A DNA stretch of 64,000 nt from Amycolatopsis sp. NBC_01480. Lineage in GTDB: Bacteria > Actinomycetota > Actinomycetes > Mycobacteriales > Pseudonocardiaceae. The DNA is taken from contig NZ_CP109442.1 in the NCBI RefSeq assembly GCF_036227205.1, positions 744,001-808,000 on the forward strand, in the 5' to 3' direction. Both the position numbers and the translations under genes were made by a program. Under the pieces are notes generated by a model. The model saw nothing but the letters and a program-made list of their open reading frames with translations. It did not search any database and was not told the DNA's origin. Position 1 is the first letter of the stretch, and each line of letters opens with the position of its first letter. Shown here in pieces: positions 8,742-17,343 of this stretch.

Positions 8742-10280
8742 TCAGCGCCTCCTGTTGCCGAAGAGCCCCCGCGTGACCTCACGGCCCAGCGCGTTCGCGG
8801 CGGACCGCATGAACGACTTCACCGCCGGGTTGCTCATCGCCTGGGAGATGATGCTGGGCTCTTCCTTCTCCGGCTTGGGCGCCGGAGCGGGGGCATCCGG
8901 CGCGGCGGGCGCCTCGGCGGGTGGGGCGGCAACCTTCGCGGCCAGCTTCTCGTACGCCGACTCACGATCGATCGTCTCGCTGTACTTGGCGTGCAGATCG
9001 GAAGCGGCCACCGCGGCGGCGACGGCGTCCGCGCCGGCCGAGCCCATCTTCGACCGCGGCGCGCGCAGCCGCGTCCAAGCGACCGGCGTCGGCGCACCCC
9101 GCTCGGACAGCACGGTGACGATCGCCTCGCCGATGCCCAGCGACGTCAGCGCCGACTCGAGGTCGTAATGCGGCGTCTTCGGGTACGTCTTGACCGTGCG
9201 GGTGAGCGCCTTCTGGTCGTCGGGCGTGAACGCGCGCAACGCGTGCTGCACCCGCGCGCCCAGCTGCGACAGCACGGCGTTCGGGATGTCGGTGGGCAGC
9301 TGCGTGCAGAAGAACACGCCGACGCCCTTGGACCGGATGAGCTTCACGGTCTGCTCGATGCGCTCCAGGAACGCTTTCGACGCGTCCGCGAAGAGCAGGT
9401 GCGCCTCGTCGAAGAAGAAGACGAGCTTCGGCTTGTCGAGGTCGCCCTCCTCCGGCAACTCCTCGAACAGCTCGGCCAGCAGCCACATCAGGAAGGTCGA
9501 GAACAGCGCGGGCTTGGCCTGCAGATTGTCCAGCTCCAGCAGCGTGACGACGCCCTTGCCGTCGGACTGCCGCATCAGGTCGTGCACGTCCAGCTCGGGC
9601 TCGCCGAAGAAGTCCTCGCCGCCCTGGGCCTCCAGATTGGACAGCGCGCGCAGGATGACCCCGGCCGTCGCGGCCGAGACGCCGCCGATGCCCTTGAGGT
9701 CGGCCTTGCCCTCGTCGCTGGTCAGGTGGGTGATCACCGCACGCAGGTCCTTGGTGTCGAGCAGCGCGAGGCCCCGCTGGTCGGCCCAGTGGAAGATCAG
9801 GCCGAGCGTCGACTCCTGGGTTTCGTTCAGCCCCAGCACTTTCGACAGCAGCACCGGGCCGAAGCTGGTGATCGTCGCGCGGATCGGCGAGCCCTTGCCG
9901 CCCGTGCCGAGCGAGAGGAACTGCACGGGGCTCGCGGCCGGCGCCCAGTCGTCGCCCAGTTCCTGAGCACGTTTCGTCAGCTTGTCAGACGGCTCGCCCG
10001 CCGCGGCCAGCCCCGAAAGGTCGCCCTTGACGTCGGCCAGCACCACCGGCACGCCCGCCGCCGACAGCTGCTCCGAGATCAGCTGCAGCGTCTTCGTCTT
10101 GCCCGTGCCGGTCGCGCCCGCGACCAGGCCGTGCCGGTTCAGCGTCGCCAGCGGCAGCCGCACCGCCGCCGACGAGTCCGCCGTCCCGTCGATCACGACG
10201 GCGCCCAGCTCGACCGCGCCACCCTCGCTGACATAGCCGCCGGCGATCTCCGCCGCGGGCCCCGACCCCTGCTCGGCCAC
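8742..10280 (-). CDS. HerA-like ATPase, DUF853 family
   Basis: A 512-residue protein of the DUF853 / HerA C-terminal helicase-like family. Walker [12 protein letters not shown] lies near residue 40, after the family's N-terminal pattern (A-x-[17 protein letters not shown]). Walker B is [12 protein letters not shown] near residue 280. A Pro/Ala-rich linker precedes a basic C-terminal tail. I chose the GTG at 10280 because it begins the conserved region; a longer open frame runs across the start of orn and is unlikely to be used. Hexameric DNA translocase activity is inferred from the fold; the cellular role in actinobacteria is not established. Confidence 0.82.
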   Translation of the reverse strand: MAEQGSGPAAEIAGGYVSEGGAVELGAVVIDGTADSSAAVRLPLATLNRHGLVAGATGTGKTKTLQLISEQLSAAGVPVVLADVKGDLSGLAAAGEPSDKLTKRAQELGDDWAPAASPVQFLSLGTGGKGSPIRATITSFGPVLLSKVLGLNETQESTLGLIFHWADQRGLALLDTKDLRAVITHLTSDEGKADLKGIGGVSAATAGVILRALSNLEAQGGEDFFGEPELDVHDLMRQSDGKGVVTLLELDNLQAKPALFSTFLMWLLAELFEELPEEGDLDKPKLVFFFDEAHLLFADASKAFLERIEQTVKLIRSKGVGVFFCTQLPTDIPNAVLSQLGARVQHALRAFTPDDQKALTRTVKTYPKTPHYDLESALTSLGIGEAIVTVLSERGAPTPVAWTRLRAPRSKMGSAGADAVAAAVAASDLHAKYSETIDRESAYEKLAAKVAAPPAEAPAAPDAPAPAPKPEKEEPSIISQAMSNPAVKSFMRSAANALGREVTRGLFGNRRR

Positions 10281-10398
10281 TGGCCGCACCCCGTTTCCGA
10301 GTCCGAAATCACACCGTTTCACCTGGCCGCCCGAGCGTAACGCGCCGAATGCGCAGGTAACCCCGCTGACATCCCCGTGTCGGGTTAGGGTTGTCCAG

Positions 10399-11013
10399 GT
10401 GACCGACCACCTAGTCTGGATCGACTGCGAGATGACGGGGCTCGACCTCGGCAAGGACGCGTTGATCGAAATAGCCGCGCTGGTAACCGACTCGGACCTC
10501 AACGTCCTCGGCGACGGCGACGGCGTCGACATCGTCATCCACGCCGACGACGCCAAGCTCGACGGCATGCCCCAGGTCGTCCACGACATGCACGCCAAAT
10601 CCGGGCTCACCGAAGAGGTCCGCGCGTCCGCCGTCACCCTCGCCGAGGCCGAGCAGCGGGTGCTCGACTACATCCGCGAGTTCGTCCCGGACCCCGGCAC
10701 CGCCCCGCTGGCCGGCAACTCCATCGCCACCGACCGCGGCTTCATCTCCCGCGACATGCCGGCCCTCGACAGCCACCTGCACTACCGCATGGTCGACGTG
10801 TCCTCGATCAAGGAACTCGTCCGCCGCTGGTACCCGCGGATCTACTACGCCAAGCCGGAAAAGGGCCTCGCCCACCGCGCGCTCGCCGACATCAAGGAGT
10901 CCATCGGCGAACTCGACTACTACCGCAGCGCCGCCTTCGTCCCCCAGCCCGGCCCGACCAGCGACCAGGCCAAGGCCGCCGCCGCCGAAGTGCAGGAACG
11001 CCACCGGGGGTAA
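10399..11013 (+). CDS. orn: Oligoribonuclease
   Basis: A 204-residue DEDDh-type 3'-5' exoribonuclease that degrades 2-5-nt RNA and pGpG in the cytosol. Motif Exo I is [10 protein letters not shown] at the very N-terminus, Exo II is L-A-G-N-S-I-A-x-D-R-x-F near residue 112, and Exo III with the histidine is A-H-R-A-L-A-D-I near residue 158. Length and motifs match the family closely. The start is the GTG at 10399. Transcription diverges from the DUF853 gene, and tRNA-His lies 74 bases downstream. Confidence 0.95.
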   Translation: MTDHLVWIDCEMTGLDLGKDALIEIAALVTDSDLNVLGDGDGVDIVIHADDAKLDGMPQVVHDMHAKSGLTEEVRASAVTLAEAEQRVLDYIREFVPDPGTAPLAGNSIATDRGFISRDMPALDSHLHYRMVDVSSIKELVRRWYPRIYYAKPEKGLAHRALADIKESIGELDYYRSAAFVPQPGPTSDQAKAAAAEVQERHRG

Positions 11014-11087
11014 CCCCCTGAAAAGCGTTCGCGCGGGCACGCTAGGATTGCTCGCAGCAAGGTGACCACAAGGTTCCCTCGCAGATG

Positions 11088-11160
11088 GTGGGCGTAGCTC
11101 AGCTGGTAGAGCACCTGGTTGTGGTCCAGGAGGTCGCGGGTTCGAAACCCGTCGCTCACC
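11088..11160 (+). tRNA. tRNA-His (anticodon GTG)
   Basis: Full cloverleaf: acceptor GTGGGCG/CGCTCAC, anticodon stem CTGG/CCAG with loop TTGTGGT, T-arm GCGGG/CCCGT with loop TTCGAAA. G at 11087 supplies the histidine-specific G-1 opposite C73. CCA is not encoded. Confidence 0.95.
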
Positions 11161-11166
11161 CTATCA

Positions 11167-11213
11167 CCCCAGCTTGGTCGGACTCTGGTGAGTCCTTCAC
11201 GGGCTGGGGTTTT
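11167..11213 (+). terminator. Terminator after tRNA-His
   Basis: Outer stem CCCCAGC (11167-11173) / GCTGGGG (11203-11209), inner stem GGACTC (11180-11185) / GAGTCC (11190-11195), followed by TTTT. This is a classical intrinsic terminator. Confidence 0.85.
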
Positions 11214-11443
11214 GCCATTTCTTGTGGGGGTCGGCCCCCCCCACACCCCCGCCGGGGGCTTGCCCCCGGACCCCCTTAGGCGTGGGGGCGTGGCGTTGTC
11301 GGGTTGGCTGCCGCGGTGAGCGTGATCACGTTGGCGACCGGAGCTCCTGGGCCGTCTTTGGGTGGTCGTTTCGGGGGTGGATGTCCGGATGAGACGGGGT
11401 CCGACCAGGGTCTGGGCGGGTGCACTCGGTTAACAGGACCCCC

Positions 11444-11474
11444 TTGAAACACGGCCTGAACACCCTGCTAATCT
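11444..11474 (+). promoter_or_regulatory. Candidate promoter of tRNA-Lys
   Basis: TTGAAA (11444-11449) followed after 19 bases by TAATCT (11469-11474), with TG two bases before the latter as in an extended -10. It lies about 43 bases ahead of the tRNA-Lys gene. The spacing is longer than ideal, so the exact boxes are uncertain. Confidence 0.4.
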
Positions 11475-11516
11475 TTTCCACGTCGCCGAGGGAGACCAAA
11501 GCGGCGGGCAACACAA

Positions 11517-11589
11517 GCGCCATTAGCTCAATTGGCAGAGCAGCTGGCTCTTAACCAGCGGGTTCGGGGTTCGAGTCCCTGATGGCGCA
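11517..11589 (+). tRNA. tRNA-Lys (anticodon CTT), integration target
   Basis: Acceptor GCGCCAT/ATGGCGC, anticodon stem GCTGG/CCAGC with loop CTCTTAA, T-arm CGGGG/CCCTG with loop TTCGAGT, discriminator A, no encoded CCA. The antisense strand of this gene forms the last 22 codons or so of the integrase gene, so its 3' part is very probably the attachment core of the integrated element. Confidence 0.95.
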
Positions 11590-13139
11590 CCCTCACCCCC
11601 CAGGTCACTTAAAATGGTGACCTGGGGTTTTGTGTTTTCTGGAAGCAGATCTTCCGCTTTCTGACTGTCCACTGTGGTCGGTAACGTGCCCGAGACGAGC
11701 CCGAGCCGTCGCGTTGCCGTCCGCGGGATGATCTTGGCCGTCGCCTCAGCTGCGGCGAGAGCGACTTCGGGAAGCACCGTGGTGTAGGTGTCTGCGGTCA
11801 CCGTGATCGAGGAATGCCGGAGCATGTTCTGCACCGTCTTCATGTCCGCACCAGCCGCGAGCGCCAACGTCGCCGCACCATGGCGAAGGTCATGCAACCG
11901 GATCGGCGGCAACCCAGCCAGACGCGCCAGCTCCTGGAACCTCGCGGTGACATCCGCCGGATGCAACGGACTGCCATCAGGCTGAGTGAACAACAGGCCG
12001 CTCTCGACCCAATCCGAGCCAAGCCGGCCGCGGGCCGTGTCCTGGTCCGCCAGATGCTGACGCAGGACGAGCACCGTGTCGCGATCCAACGCGACCAAGC
12101 CTTCGGACGAGGTGGTCTTCGGCGAGGCCTGCCCGGTTTCCCACCCGTACTGCACGATCTGATTCGCCACCTCGAGCGTCGCTGCGTCGAGGTAGGTGTC
12201 GGAGCGGCGCTGTCCGCACGCCTCCCCGCGCCGCAGCCCGACATGAGCAATTAGATGGAACAACGGATACAGCAGGTCGTTGACCGCATAGTCGAGGAAC
12301 CGGCCAGTCTGTGCCGGAGTCCACACCATCACCGGCGACGGGATCTCACCCGTCAGCCGCCACCGCGCTACCCGTTCTTCGGTCCATACCTTCGGTATCG
12401 GCCGGTTCGCCGGTGGCAACTCCACTAACGACGCCACATTCACCGTCAGCAGGCCTTCCTTGACCGCAGGGCTCAGGATCGCTCGTAAGGTTTCCCGGAT
12501 CCGGCGGATCGACGTCGGACCGACCGGGCGCTGCCACTTCACCGCCGCAACCTTGCGTGGGTCGCCGCTGGCGCGGCATTCGGCGATCACATCGTTGTGC
12601 TCCACGATCGCGTCGAACATGCCGTCCAGATGCGCCACGGACAGCTTGTCCCGCCGGATGTGTGCGAGGTGCGGCCGCAGGTAGAGCCGCACGTGTGACT
12701 CGTAGGAGCGGTAGGTGTTCCGGCTGCGCGTCGCCTTCTTCTTCGCGAGGAACGCGGTGAACACCCCGTCCATCAACGGATGCTCCAGCACGGCGGCACC
12801 AGCCCGCACCAGCCGACGCATACCGTCGACCTCCGGCAGCTTCTGCCGAGCCGAGATCGCCGCCGCGATCACATCCGCGATCTTGCGCAGCATGTCCTCG
12901 TCATCACCGGCCAGGGCAAGCAATTTCCCGACGTGATCCAGACCTTCCTGCGCCTTCTTCGCCGTCTCGAAGCCGCTACGCCGCCGCGGACGCCGATTCC
13001 CTGCACGGTCCTTGGGCAGCTCGACCCGGTAGCACCACTGCCCATGCCGGCTCTGCTCCAGCCGCGGGCACGCCGACCCCAGTTCGCGGCCGTTGCTGTC
13101 CCTGCAGGAACAGCGCTTGTACACCGATCCCTCCGCCAT
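11523..13139 (-). CDS. Tyrosine-recombinase integrase reading into tRNA-Lys
   Basis: A 538-residue phage-type site-specific recombinase. A Cys-containing N-terminal segment (about 8-40, Arm-type region) is followed by a SAM-like core-binding domain (about 130-240) and the catalytic domain. The R-x-G-E motif is at L-R-R-G-E (about 302), H-x-x-R at H-D-L-R-H (about 415), and the nucleophile is probably Tyr in D-T-Y-T-T-V (about 452). The C-terminus (ending S-G-T-R-T-P-N-P-L-V-K-S-Q-L-L-C-Q-L-S) is encoded by the antisense strand of tRNA-Lys and the stop lies in its acceptor stem. Integration therefore preserves the integrase reading frame and the tRNA together. The excisionase gene is 89 bases upstream. 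Confidence 0.93.
   Translation of the reverse strand: MAEGSVYKRCSCRDSNGRELGSACPRLEQSRHGQWCYRVELPKDRAGNRRPRRRSGFETAKKAQEGLDHVGKLLALAGDDEDMLRKIADVIAAAISARQKLPEVDGMRRLVRAGAAVLEHPLMDGVFTAFLAKKKATRSRNTYRSYESHVRLYLRPHLAHIRRDKLSVAHLDGMFDAIVEHNDVIAECRASGDPRKVAAVKWQRPVGPTSIRRIRETLRAILSPAVKEGLLTVNVASLVELPPANRPIPKVWTEERVARWRLTGEIPSPVMVWTPAQTGRFLDYAVNDLLYPLFHLIAHVGLRRGEACGQRRSDTYLDAATLEVANQIVQYGWETGQASPKTTSSEGLVALDRDTVLVLRQHLADQDTARGRLGSDWVESGLLFTQPDGSPLHPADVTARFQELARLAGLPPIRLHDLRHGAATLALAAGADMKTVQNMLRHSSITVTADTYTTVLPEVALAAAEATAKIIPRTATRRLGLVSGTLPTTVDSQKAEDLLPENTKPQVTILSDLGGEGAPSGTRTPNPLVKSQLLCQLS
11598..11630. terminator. Terminator just inside the element, after tRNA-Lys
   Basis: CCCCAGGTCAC (11598-11608) and its exact complement GTGACCTGGGG (11617-11627) flank an 8-base loop, followed by TTTTG. 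It would end tRNA-Lys transcription. It lies within the integrase coding region, read in the opposite sense. Confidence 0.85.
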
Positions 13140-13228
13140 CCTTACTCACCATCTCTCGGTCGAATCAGCGGGTTGCCGCGATACTCGCGCTGCAGACCAC
13201 CCTTGGGGAAGCCCGAGTCACAACAGAT

Positions 13229-13477
13229 TCACCCGATGGACGGATCGAGACCGAGCACCCGAATAAGCCCCACGACCGGGACCCGGTACTCACCGCCCAC
13301 CCGCAACACCGGACACGGGAAATCATCCGCACGCGCCAGCATGTACGCAGTCGTCCGGCCGATCCGCAACGCCCGCGCCGCCGTCATCAGATCCACCACC
13401 GCAGGCAACGCCGCCAGCTCAGCCACCGTCATCACCGCCGACGCATCGCCCTCCGGCACAGCCCCCTCAATTCTCAT
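13229..13477 (-). CDS. Excisionase-like helix-turn-helix protein
   Basis: An 82-residue protein starting at the ATG at 13477, with GGAGG four to five bases upstream; its ATG overlaps the methyltransferase stop (ATGA). The segment L-M-T-A-A-R-A-L-R-I-G-R-T-T-A-Y-M-L (about 33-50) is a MerR/excisionase-type winged HTH, followed by a short wing with R-V-G-G-E-Y-R-V-P. Position directly upstream of the integrase supports the role of Xis, which bends att DNA and directs excision. Longer in-frame starts on this strand run into the methyltransferase gene and are not needed. Confidence 0.8.
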   Translation of the reverse strand: MRIEGAVPEGDASAVMTVAELAALPAVVDLMTAARALRIGRTTAYMLARADDFPCPVLRVGGEYRVPVVGLIRVLGLDPSIG

Positions 13478-14376
13478 GACACCTCCGCAAGCCGGCGATA
13501 CGCGAGGTCGTGGCAGGCCGGGTCCAGATCGACACCGACGAACGAACAGCCGTGCTCCAGTGCGGCCAGGCCCGTGGTTCCACTGCCACAGAACGGATCC
13601 AGCACCACGCCACCACGCGGGCACCCCAGCCGGACACAACGCCGGGCGACCTCCAACGTTCCCGCCGCCGGATGCCCCACCCCCGCACGCCCCGCCGGCA
13701 CCCGCCACACATCCGCCGCAACCTCAGCACGCGGCCAGAGCCACGGCGACTCCGACCTGGTCAGCAGGAACACCATCTCGTAACGCTGAGCAAGCCGATC
13801 CCGCACGCTCTCCGGGCGCGCGTTCGGTTTCTCCCACACCACCGCGTTCCGCAGCACCCAGCCCCTCTCCTGCAACGAGAACGCCACCCGCCACGGCACA
13901 CCGACCAGATCCTTACTTCGGTGAGCCGATTGCGGTGGCCGGTGCGCCCCATAGCTGGACGCGGACCGTGCCCGGGCGGTCCGCGCCATCGACCCGGTGG
14001 CCACATAATTTCCCCACGACCCGCCGAAGCTGTCACCGAGATTCAGCCACACCGTCCCGCCAGGAGACAGAACCCGGTGTACCTCGTCGAAAAGACCCGT
14101 CAGCCGCGCGACGTAACGACCCACAGTGGACTCGGCCCCGTGCTGACCCTCGATCCCGTAGTCGCGCAACCCCCAATACGGAGGCGACGTCACCACGCAG
14201 TCCACCGATCCCGCCGGCATCCCCGCGACCACCTCCGCGGCATCCCCCACGCACAGCGTGACCGCCTTCGCCGTCAGCCCCATGTGCTCGGGCAGCTCCC
14301 CGCTCTCAGTTCCCGGATCAGAGATGGAAGGGGCGGCATCCTCGCGCCGGCGGCAGGGTGCGATGAAGGTTCTCAT
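13474..14376 (-). CDS. Beta-class DNA methyltransferase, copy 1
   Basis: A 300-residue N4-cytosine/N6-adenine methyltransferase of the beta arrangement: catalytic motif IV T-S-P-P-Y-W-G comes first (about residue 60) and the SAM motif I D-P-F-C-G-S-G-T-T comes late (about residue 264). The segments G-G-T-V-W-L-N-L-G-D-S and R-P-E-S-V-R-D-R-L are shared with copy 2 immediately upstream, so the two are tandem paralogues. The start is the ATG at 14376, overlapping the stop of copy 2 (ATGA). A start at 14283 would lack 31 residues. No restriction endonuclease lies nearby, so it is an orphan enzyme that may shield the element from host restriction or set its methylation state. Confidence 0.85.
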   Translation of the reverse strand: MRTFIAPCRRREDAAPSISDPGTESGELPEHMGLTAKAVTLCVGDAAEVVAGMPAGSVDCVVTSPPYWGLRDYGIEGQHGAESTVGRYVARLTGLFDEVHRVLSPGGTVWLNLGDSFGGSWGNYVATGSMARTARARSASSYGAHRPPQSAHRSKDLVGVPWRVAFSLQERGWVLRNAVVWEKPNARPESVRDRLAQRYEMVFLLTRSESPWLWPRAEVAADVWRVPAGRAGVGHPAAGTLEVARRCVRLGCPRGGVVLDPFCGSGTTGLAALEHGCSFVGVDLDPACHDLAYRRLAEVS

Positions 14377-15611
14377 GCGGCCTTCACCGTGCCGTCCGGG
14401 GCGAGGCCGAGACGTCCGAGGCCGACGTCGTGGAACTGCGGGTTGAGGTCGATCCCGATGTAGGAGCGGTCGAGCTGACGTGCGGCCATTCCGGTGCTGG
14501 CGGCGCCGCTGAACGGGTCGAGCACGACCCCGCCCTCCGGGCAACCGGCGGCGACGCACCGCAGCGGGAGATCGATCGGGAAGGCCGCGAAATGCGCTTC
14601 CCGCAGGGGGCGGGTCGTGATGGACCAGACGTCGCCAGGGTTCTTGCCACGCTGGGGCACTGCGGTGTGCTGCGCCCCGGTCGGGCGCACCTCGTCGCGG
14701 TGCCCTACCTCCGCGAAGGGGCTGGCATCGCGGTGCTTGCCGTACGCCCCGTGTCCGCGGTGCCGTGCAGTCACGTCGATCCCGGTAACGCGGTCTTTGT
14801 TCGAGCCGCCGATGAGCTTGCCCTCCCTGCGCGATGCAGAACGGGCAGGTGGTTCGCGGACCGGATCGAGGTCGAAGAAGTACTTCTGCTGTTTGACGAG
14901 CAGGAACAACATCTCGTACCGGTTGGACAGCCGGTCCCGGACAGATTCGGGCATGGCGTTGGGTTTGTGCCACACGATCGCGTTCCGCAGGATCCAGCCG
15001 TCGGTCTGCAGCGCGAACGCGACCCGCCACGGTATGCCGAGGAGGTTCTTGCGGGGCACGCTCTGGGTACGGCGGACGCCGGCGCTGCGGACGGAGTCCC
15101 GCAGCGGTGCCGCCGCGGTACGGCCGGACAGGGTGCTGGCCCGCATCGCGTCACCCCGGGTGGGGCCGGGCGGGTCGGCGGAGTAGGAATCGCCGAGGTT
15201 CAGCCACACCGTTCCGGTGTCGGCCAGCACGCGGTGCAGCTGCGCAAAGACACCTCGGAGCCGATCGACGTAGTCCTGCGGGGACGGCTCCAGGCCGTGC
15301 TGTTCGTCTTCGCGCCGGGCGCCGCACCGGCGGCAGTGCTGAGGCGCGGCACCGCGCTGCGCGGCCGACGCCGGATACGCCACGCGGGGGTGTTTCGGCT
15401 GGGGCAGGTTGCTGCCGCGGCCGGCCGCCGGGTGCGTGCAGCCGGGGTCGCCGCCGGCCCAGGTGCCGGTTCCGTAGTCGCGCAGTCCCCAGTACGGCGG
15501 ACTGGTGACCACGCAGTCCACCGAGCGGTCGGGCAGGCCGGCCAGGGTGGTGGTGGCGTCGCCGGTGTAAAGCGTGACCGCGTCGTCGCGGTAGTGAACA
15601 TGCTGATTCAC
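14373..15611 (-). CDS. Beta-class DNA methyltransferase, copy 2
   Basis: A 412-residue paralogue of copy 1. Motif IV is T-S-P-P-Y-W-G-L-R-D-Y-G (about residue 32). The SAM motif I near the C-terminus reads D-P-F-S-G-A-A-S-T-G instead of D-P-F-C-G-S-G-T-T, a notable change in the glycine loop. An insertion of about 50 residues with three cysteines and histidines after motif IV (C-T-H, C-R-R-C-G-A-R-R) may form a small zinc site, and another insertion lies around 250-320 (target-recognition region). The start is the GTG at 15611, overlapping the preceding gene's stop (GTGA). Family activity is well supported; the recognition sequence is unknown. Confidence 0.83.
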   Translation of the reverse strand: MNQHVHYRDDAVTLYTGDATTTLAGLPDRSVDCVVTSPPYWGLRDYGTGTWAGGDPGCTHPAAGRGSNLPQPKHPRVAYPASAAQRGAAPQHCRRCGARREDEQHGLEPSPQDYVDRLRGVFAQLHRVLADTGTVWLNLGDSYSADPPGPTRGDAMRASTLSGRTAAAPLRDSVRSAGVRRTQSVPRKNLLGIPWRVAFALQTDGWILRNAIVWHKPNAMPESVRDRLSNRYEMLFLLVKQQKYFFDLDPVREPPARSASRREGKLIGGSNKDRVTGIDVTARHRGHGAYGKHRDASPFAEVGHRDEVRPTGAQHTAVPQRGKNPGDVWSITTRPLREAHFAAFPIDLPLRCVAAGCPEGGVVLDPFSGAASTGMAARQLDRSYIGIDLNPQFHDVGLGRLGLAPDGTVKAA

Positions 15612-16345
15612 GCCGCCTCCTGGTGGTCGCTGTCGAACGCAGTGGTGCCGGTGTCCGGGCACGCCGGCGCTTCGCGGGACCGGTGGGTGTGGACCGCCCA
15701 GAACGCGGCCGGCAAGATCAGCGCCGGGTGGCTGCGCTGCCGGGACCAGGTCCAGCACTCCGGTGGCTGGGCAGCTCCGCGCACGGTGCGGTCACGGGTG
15801 ACGTAGCCGAGGTAGGCGGGGTTGGTCAGGACGGTCCGCACGATCGCCCAGCTCCATGCCCGCGGCCAGCCGGAAACGGGGTCGACAGGCAGGGGGTGCT
15901 GCTGTTCGGTCAGCCGCCGGGCGATGGCGCGGTCGCTGAGGTTGCCGTGCAGGGACCAGGTGAAGATCAGCGGCACGACCGGTGCCCGCAGCTCGTCGAT
16001 GACCAGCCGAGGCCGCCGGTCCCCGGCCCGGTGGCGTTGCAGGGTGTAGCCGTAGGGCGCGGGCCCGTGCCACCAGCCTTCGCGAGTCCTCTGCCGGAGC
16101 GCTCCGCGCGATCGCCGGGCCAGCTCGCGCTGGTACGCGCGAATCCCGCGATCCGCGATTTCCCGCCTCCCGCCGTCGTTGTCGTACGGGGCGGTCAATC
16201 GCTCGGCCAGGTATTCGCGCAGCCGCTGCCGCCGGCTCCGGAATTCCGAGTCCGGCGCGCGGTCCTGCGCGCCGGGATACAGCACGGGATCGCCCCGGCG
16301 TGGCACCCGATGCGGACGGTGCCCCCGCTCAGTCGTGGTGTTCAT
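15608..16345 (-). CDS. Stand-alone 'Recombinase' domain protein (serine-recombinase DNA-binding part without catalytic domain)
   Basis: A 245-residue protein starting at the ATG at 16345, with AAGGGG about six bases upstream. Residues about 85-195 match the Recombinase domain of large serine integrases: G-W-W-H-G-P-A-P-Y-G-Y, then I-D-E-L-R-A-P-V-V-P-L-I-F-x-W, a D-R-A-I-A-R-R-L-T element, and I-V-R-T-V-L-T-N-P-A-Y-L-G-Y. The N-terminal resolvase domain with the catalytic serine is absent, as is the usual zinc-ribbon/coiled-coil C-terminus. It may act as a DNA-binding accessory or directionality factor, or be a domesticated fragment. It is embedded in the methyltransferase operon. Confidence 0.75.
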   Translation of the reverse strand: MNTTTERGHRPHRVPRRGDPVLYPGAQDRAPDSEFRSRRQRLREYLAERLTAPYDNDGGRREIADRGIRAYQRELARRSRGALRQRTREGWWHGPAPYGYTLQRHRAGDRRPRLVIDELRAPVVPLIFTWSLHGNLSDRAIARRLTEQQHPLPVDPVSGWPRAWSWAIVRTVLTNPAYLGYVTRDRTVRGAAQPPECWTWSRQRSHPALILPAAFWAVHTHRSREAPACPDTGTTAFDSDHQEAA

Positions 16346-16395
16346 GACGGCCCCTTCGGTGCGGCCCCGTGGGGTTCGGAAACAGCGGTGCCGGC

Positions 16396-17343
16396 TCATG
16401 CCGCAGCCCCCACGGTGGTCTCCGGCCGAGCCCCATCCGGACGTGATCCGCGCACGCGCCGCTGCCGTCGTCGCGGTGCGGGCGGCAGCGGGAGAGACAG
16501 CGCCGGCGCCGGTTCGGCGGCGTCGGGGTCGGCCCTGAACACCAGCACAGTGTGGTGGGCAGGCAGGGCGACCGGGTGCCCGAGTGCGCGTTCCGCCCGG
16601 GCGGCGGCGCGGCGCTGGGCGAGGGTGGCGCGGGTGAAGGCCCGGCCCCGCCGCACCGTGGCGGTGAGCGCCAGGCAACGGGCGACCGGTGCCAGCCCCG
16701 CCGTGCTGCCGAGGAGGGCGATCTGGCCGGGGACGTCGAGCAGATCGTGCCGGACGGGATGGCGCAATGGAGGGCAGGTGATGACCACGTGCCCGCCGGG
16801 CCGCACCAACGACCGGTACTGCATCAGCAACTGGTTCAGCCGGTCCAGCGCACCGGTGAGATCGCCGTACGGGCCGGTGGGCCGAAGGGTGGTCAGCAGG
16901 AGATCGACGCGCCCGGTCAGCCCCGCCGTTGCCGCGGCGGCCGCGGTACCGGGGCGGCGGTCGAGAACGAGGACCATGCCGTCCACGAACACCCCGCGGG
17001 CCTTCGTCGCGGTCACGTTGGCGCGGGCCAGGCGCCACCACCGGCGCTGCCCGGTCAGCCCGATCGCGTGCCGCCCGCAGCGCAGCGCTTCAACGACGGT
17101 CGTGCCCGCTCCGCAGTCCGGATCGAGCACCACGCCCCCGGGCCGGGTCAACGCCGCGATCGCGTAGCGGGCGACCGCCGGAGCCATCAGCGCGGGGTCG
17201 GTGCCGGTGGCGTCGTGGTAGCCGTCGTCGTCCAGCTGGGCCGCCACGCTGGCTCTGCCCGTGGGCCAGACCGACGTCAGCACCGGCCCCTCGGGACGCT
17301 CCCCTATCGGCCGGGAGAACCACTCGTCGGCGTACTCAGACAT
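16396..17343 (-). CDS. Methyltransferase-fold protein with degenerate catalytic motif
   Basis: A 315-residue protein. D-P-D-C-G-A-G-T-T-V-V-E-A-L (about residue 73) corresponds to the SAM-binding motif I of DNA methyltransferases. Where a S/D/N-P-P-Y/F catalytic motif would be expected there is L-L-T-T-L-R-P-T-G-P-Y-G, which lacks the double proline. A later V-R-P-G-G-H-V-V-I-T strand fits the Rossmann-like fold. The start is the ATG at 17343, overlapping the preceding gene by eight bases. The C-terminus is basic and Pro/Arg-rich. Probably a methyltransferase relative that has lost or altered activity; the role is unknown. Confidence 0.65.
   Translation of the reverse strand: MSEYADEWFSRPIGERPEGPVLTSVWPTGRASVAAQLDDDGYHDATGTDPALMAPAVARYAIAALTRPGGVVLDPDCGAGTTVVEALRCGRHAIGLTGQRRWWRLARANVTATKARGVFVDGMVLVLDRRPGTAAAAATAGLTGRVDLLLTTLRPTGPYGDLTGALDRLNQLLMQYRSLVRPGGHVVITCPPLRHPVRHDLLDVPGQIALLGSTAGLAPVARCLALTATVRRGRAFTRATLAQRRAAARAERALGHPVALPAHHTVLVFRADPDAAEPAPALSLPLPPAPRRRQRRVRGSRPDGARPETTVGAAA

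Noticed and set aside
8688..10340. 550-residue plus-strand frame opposite the DUF853 gene
   Set aside because: Arg/Gln-rich mirror of a clearly homologous minus-strand ATPase.
11085..11279. Plus-strand reading frame across tRNA-His
   Set aside because: It is a translation of the tRNA gene and its terminator, with no ribosome site.
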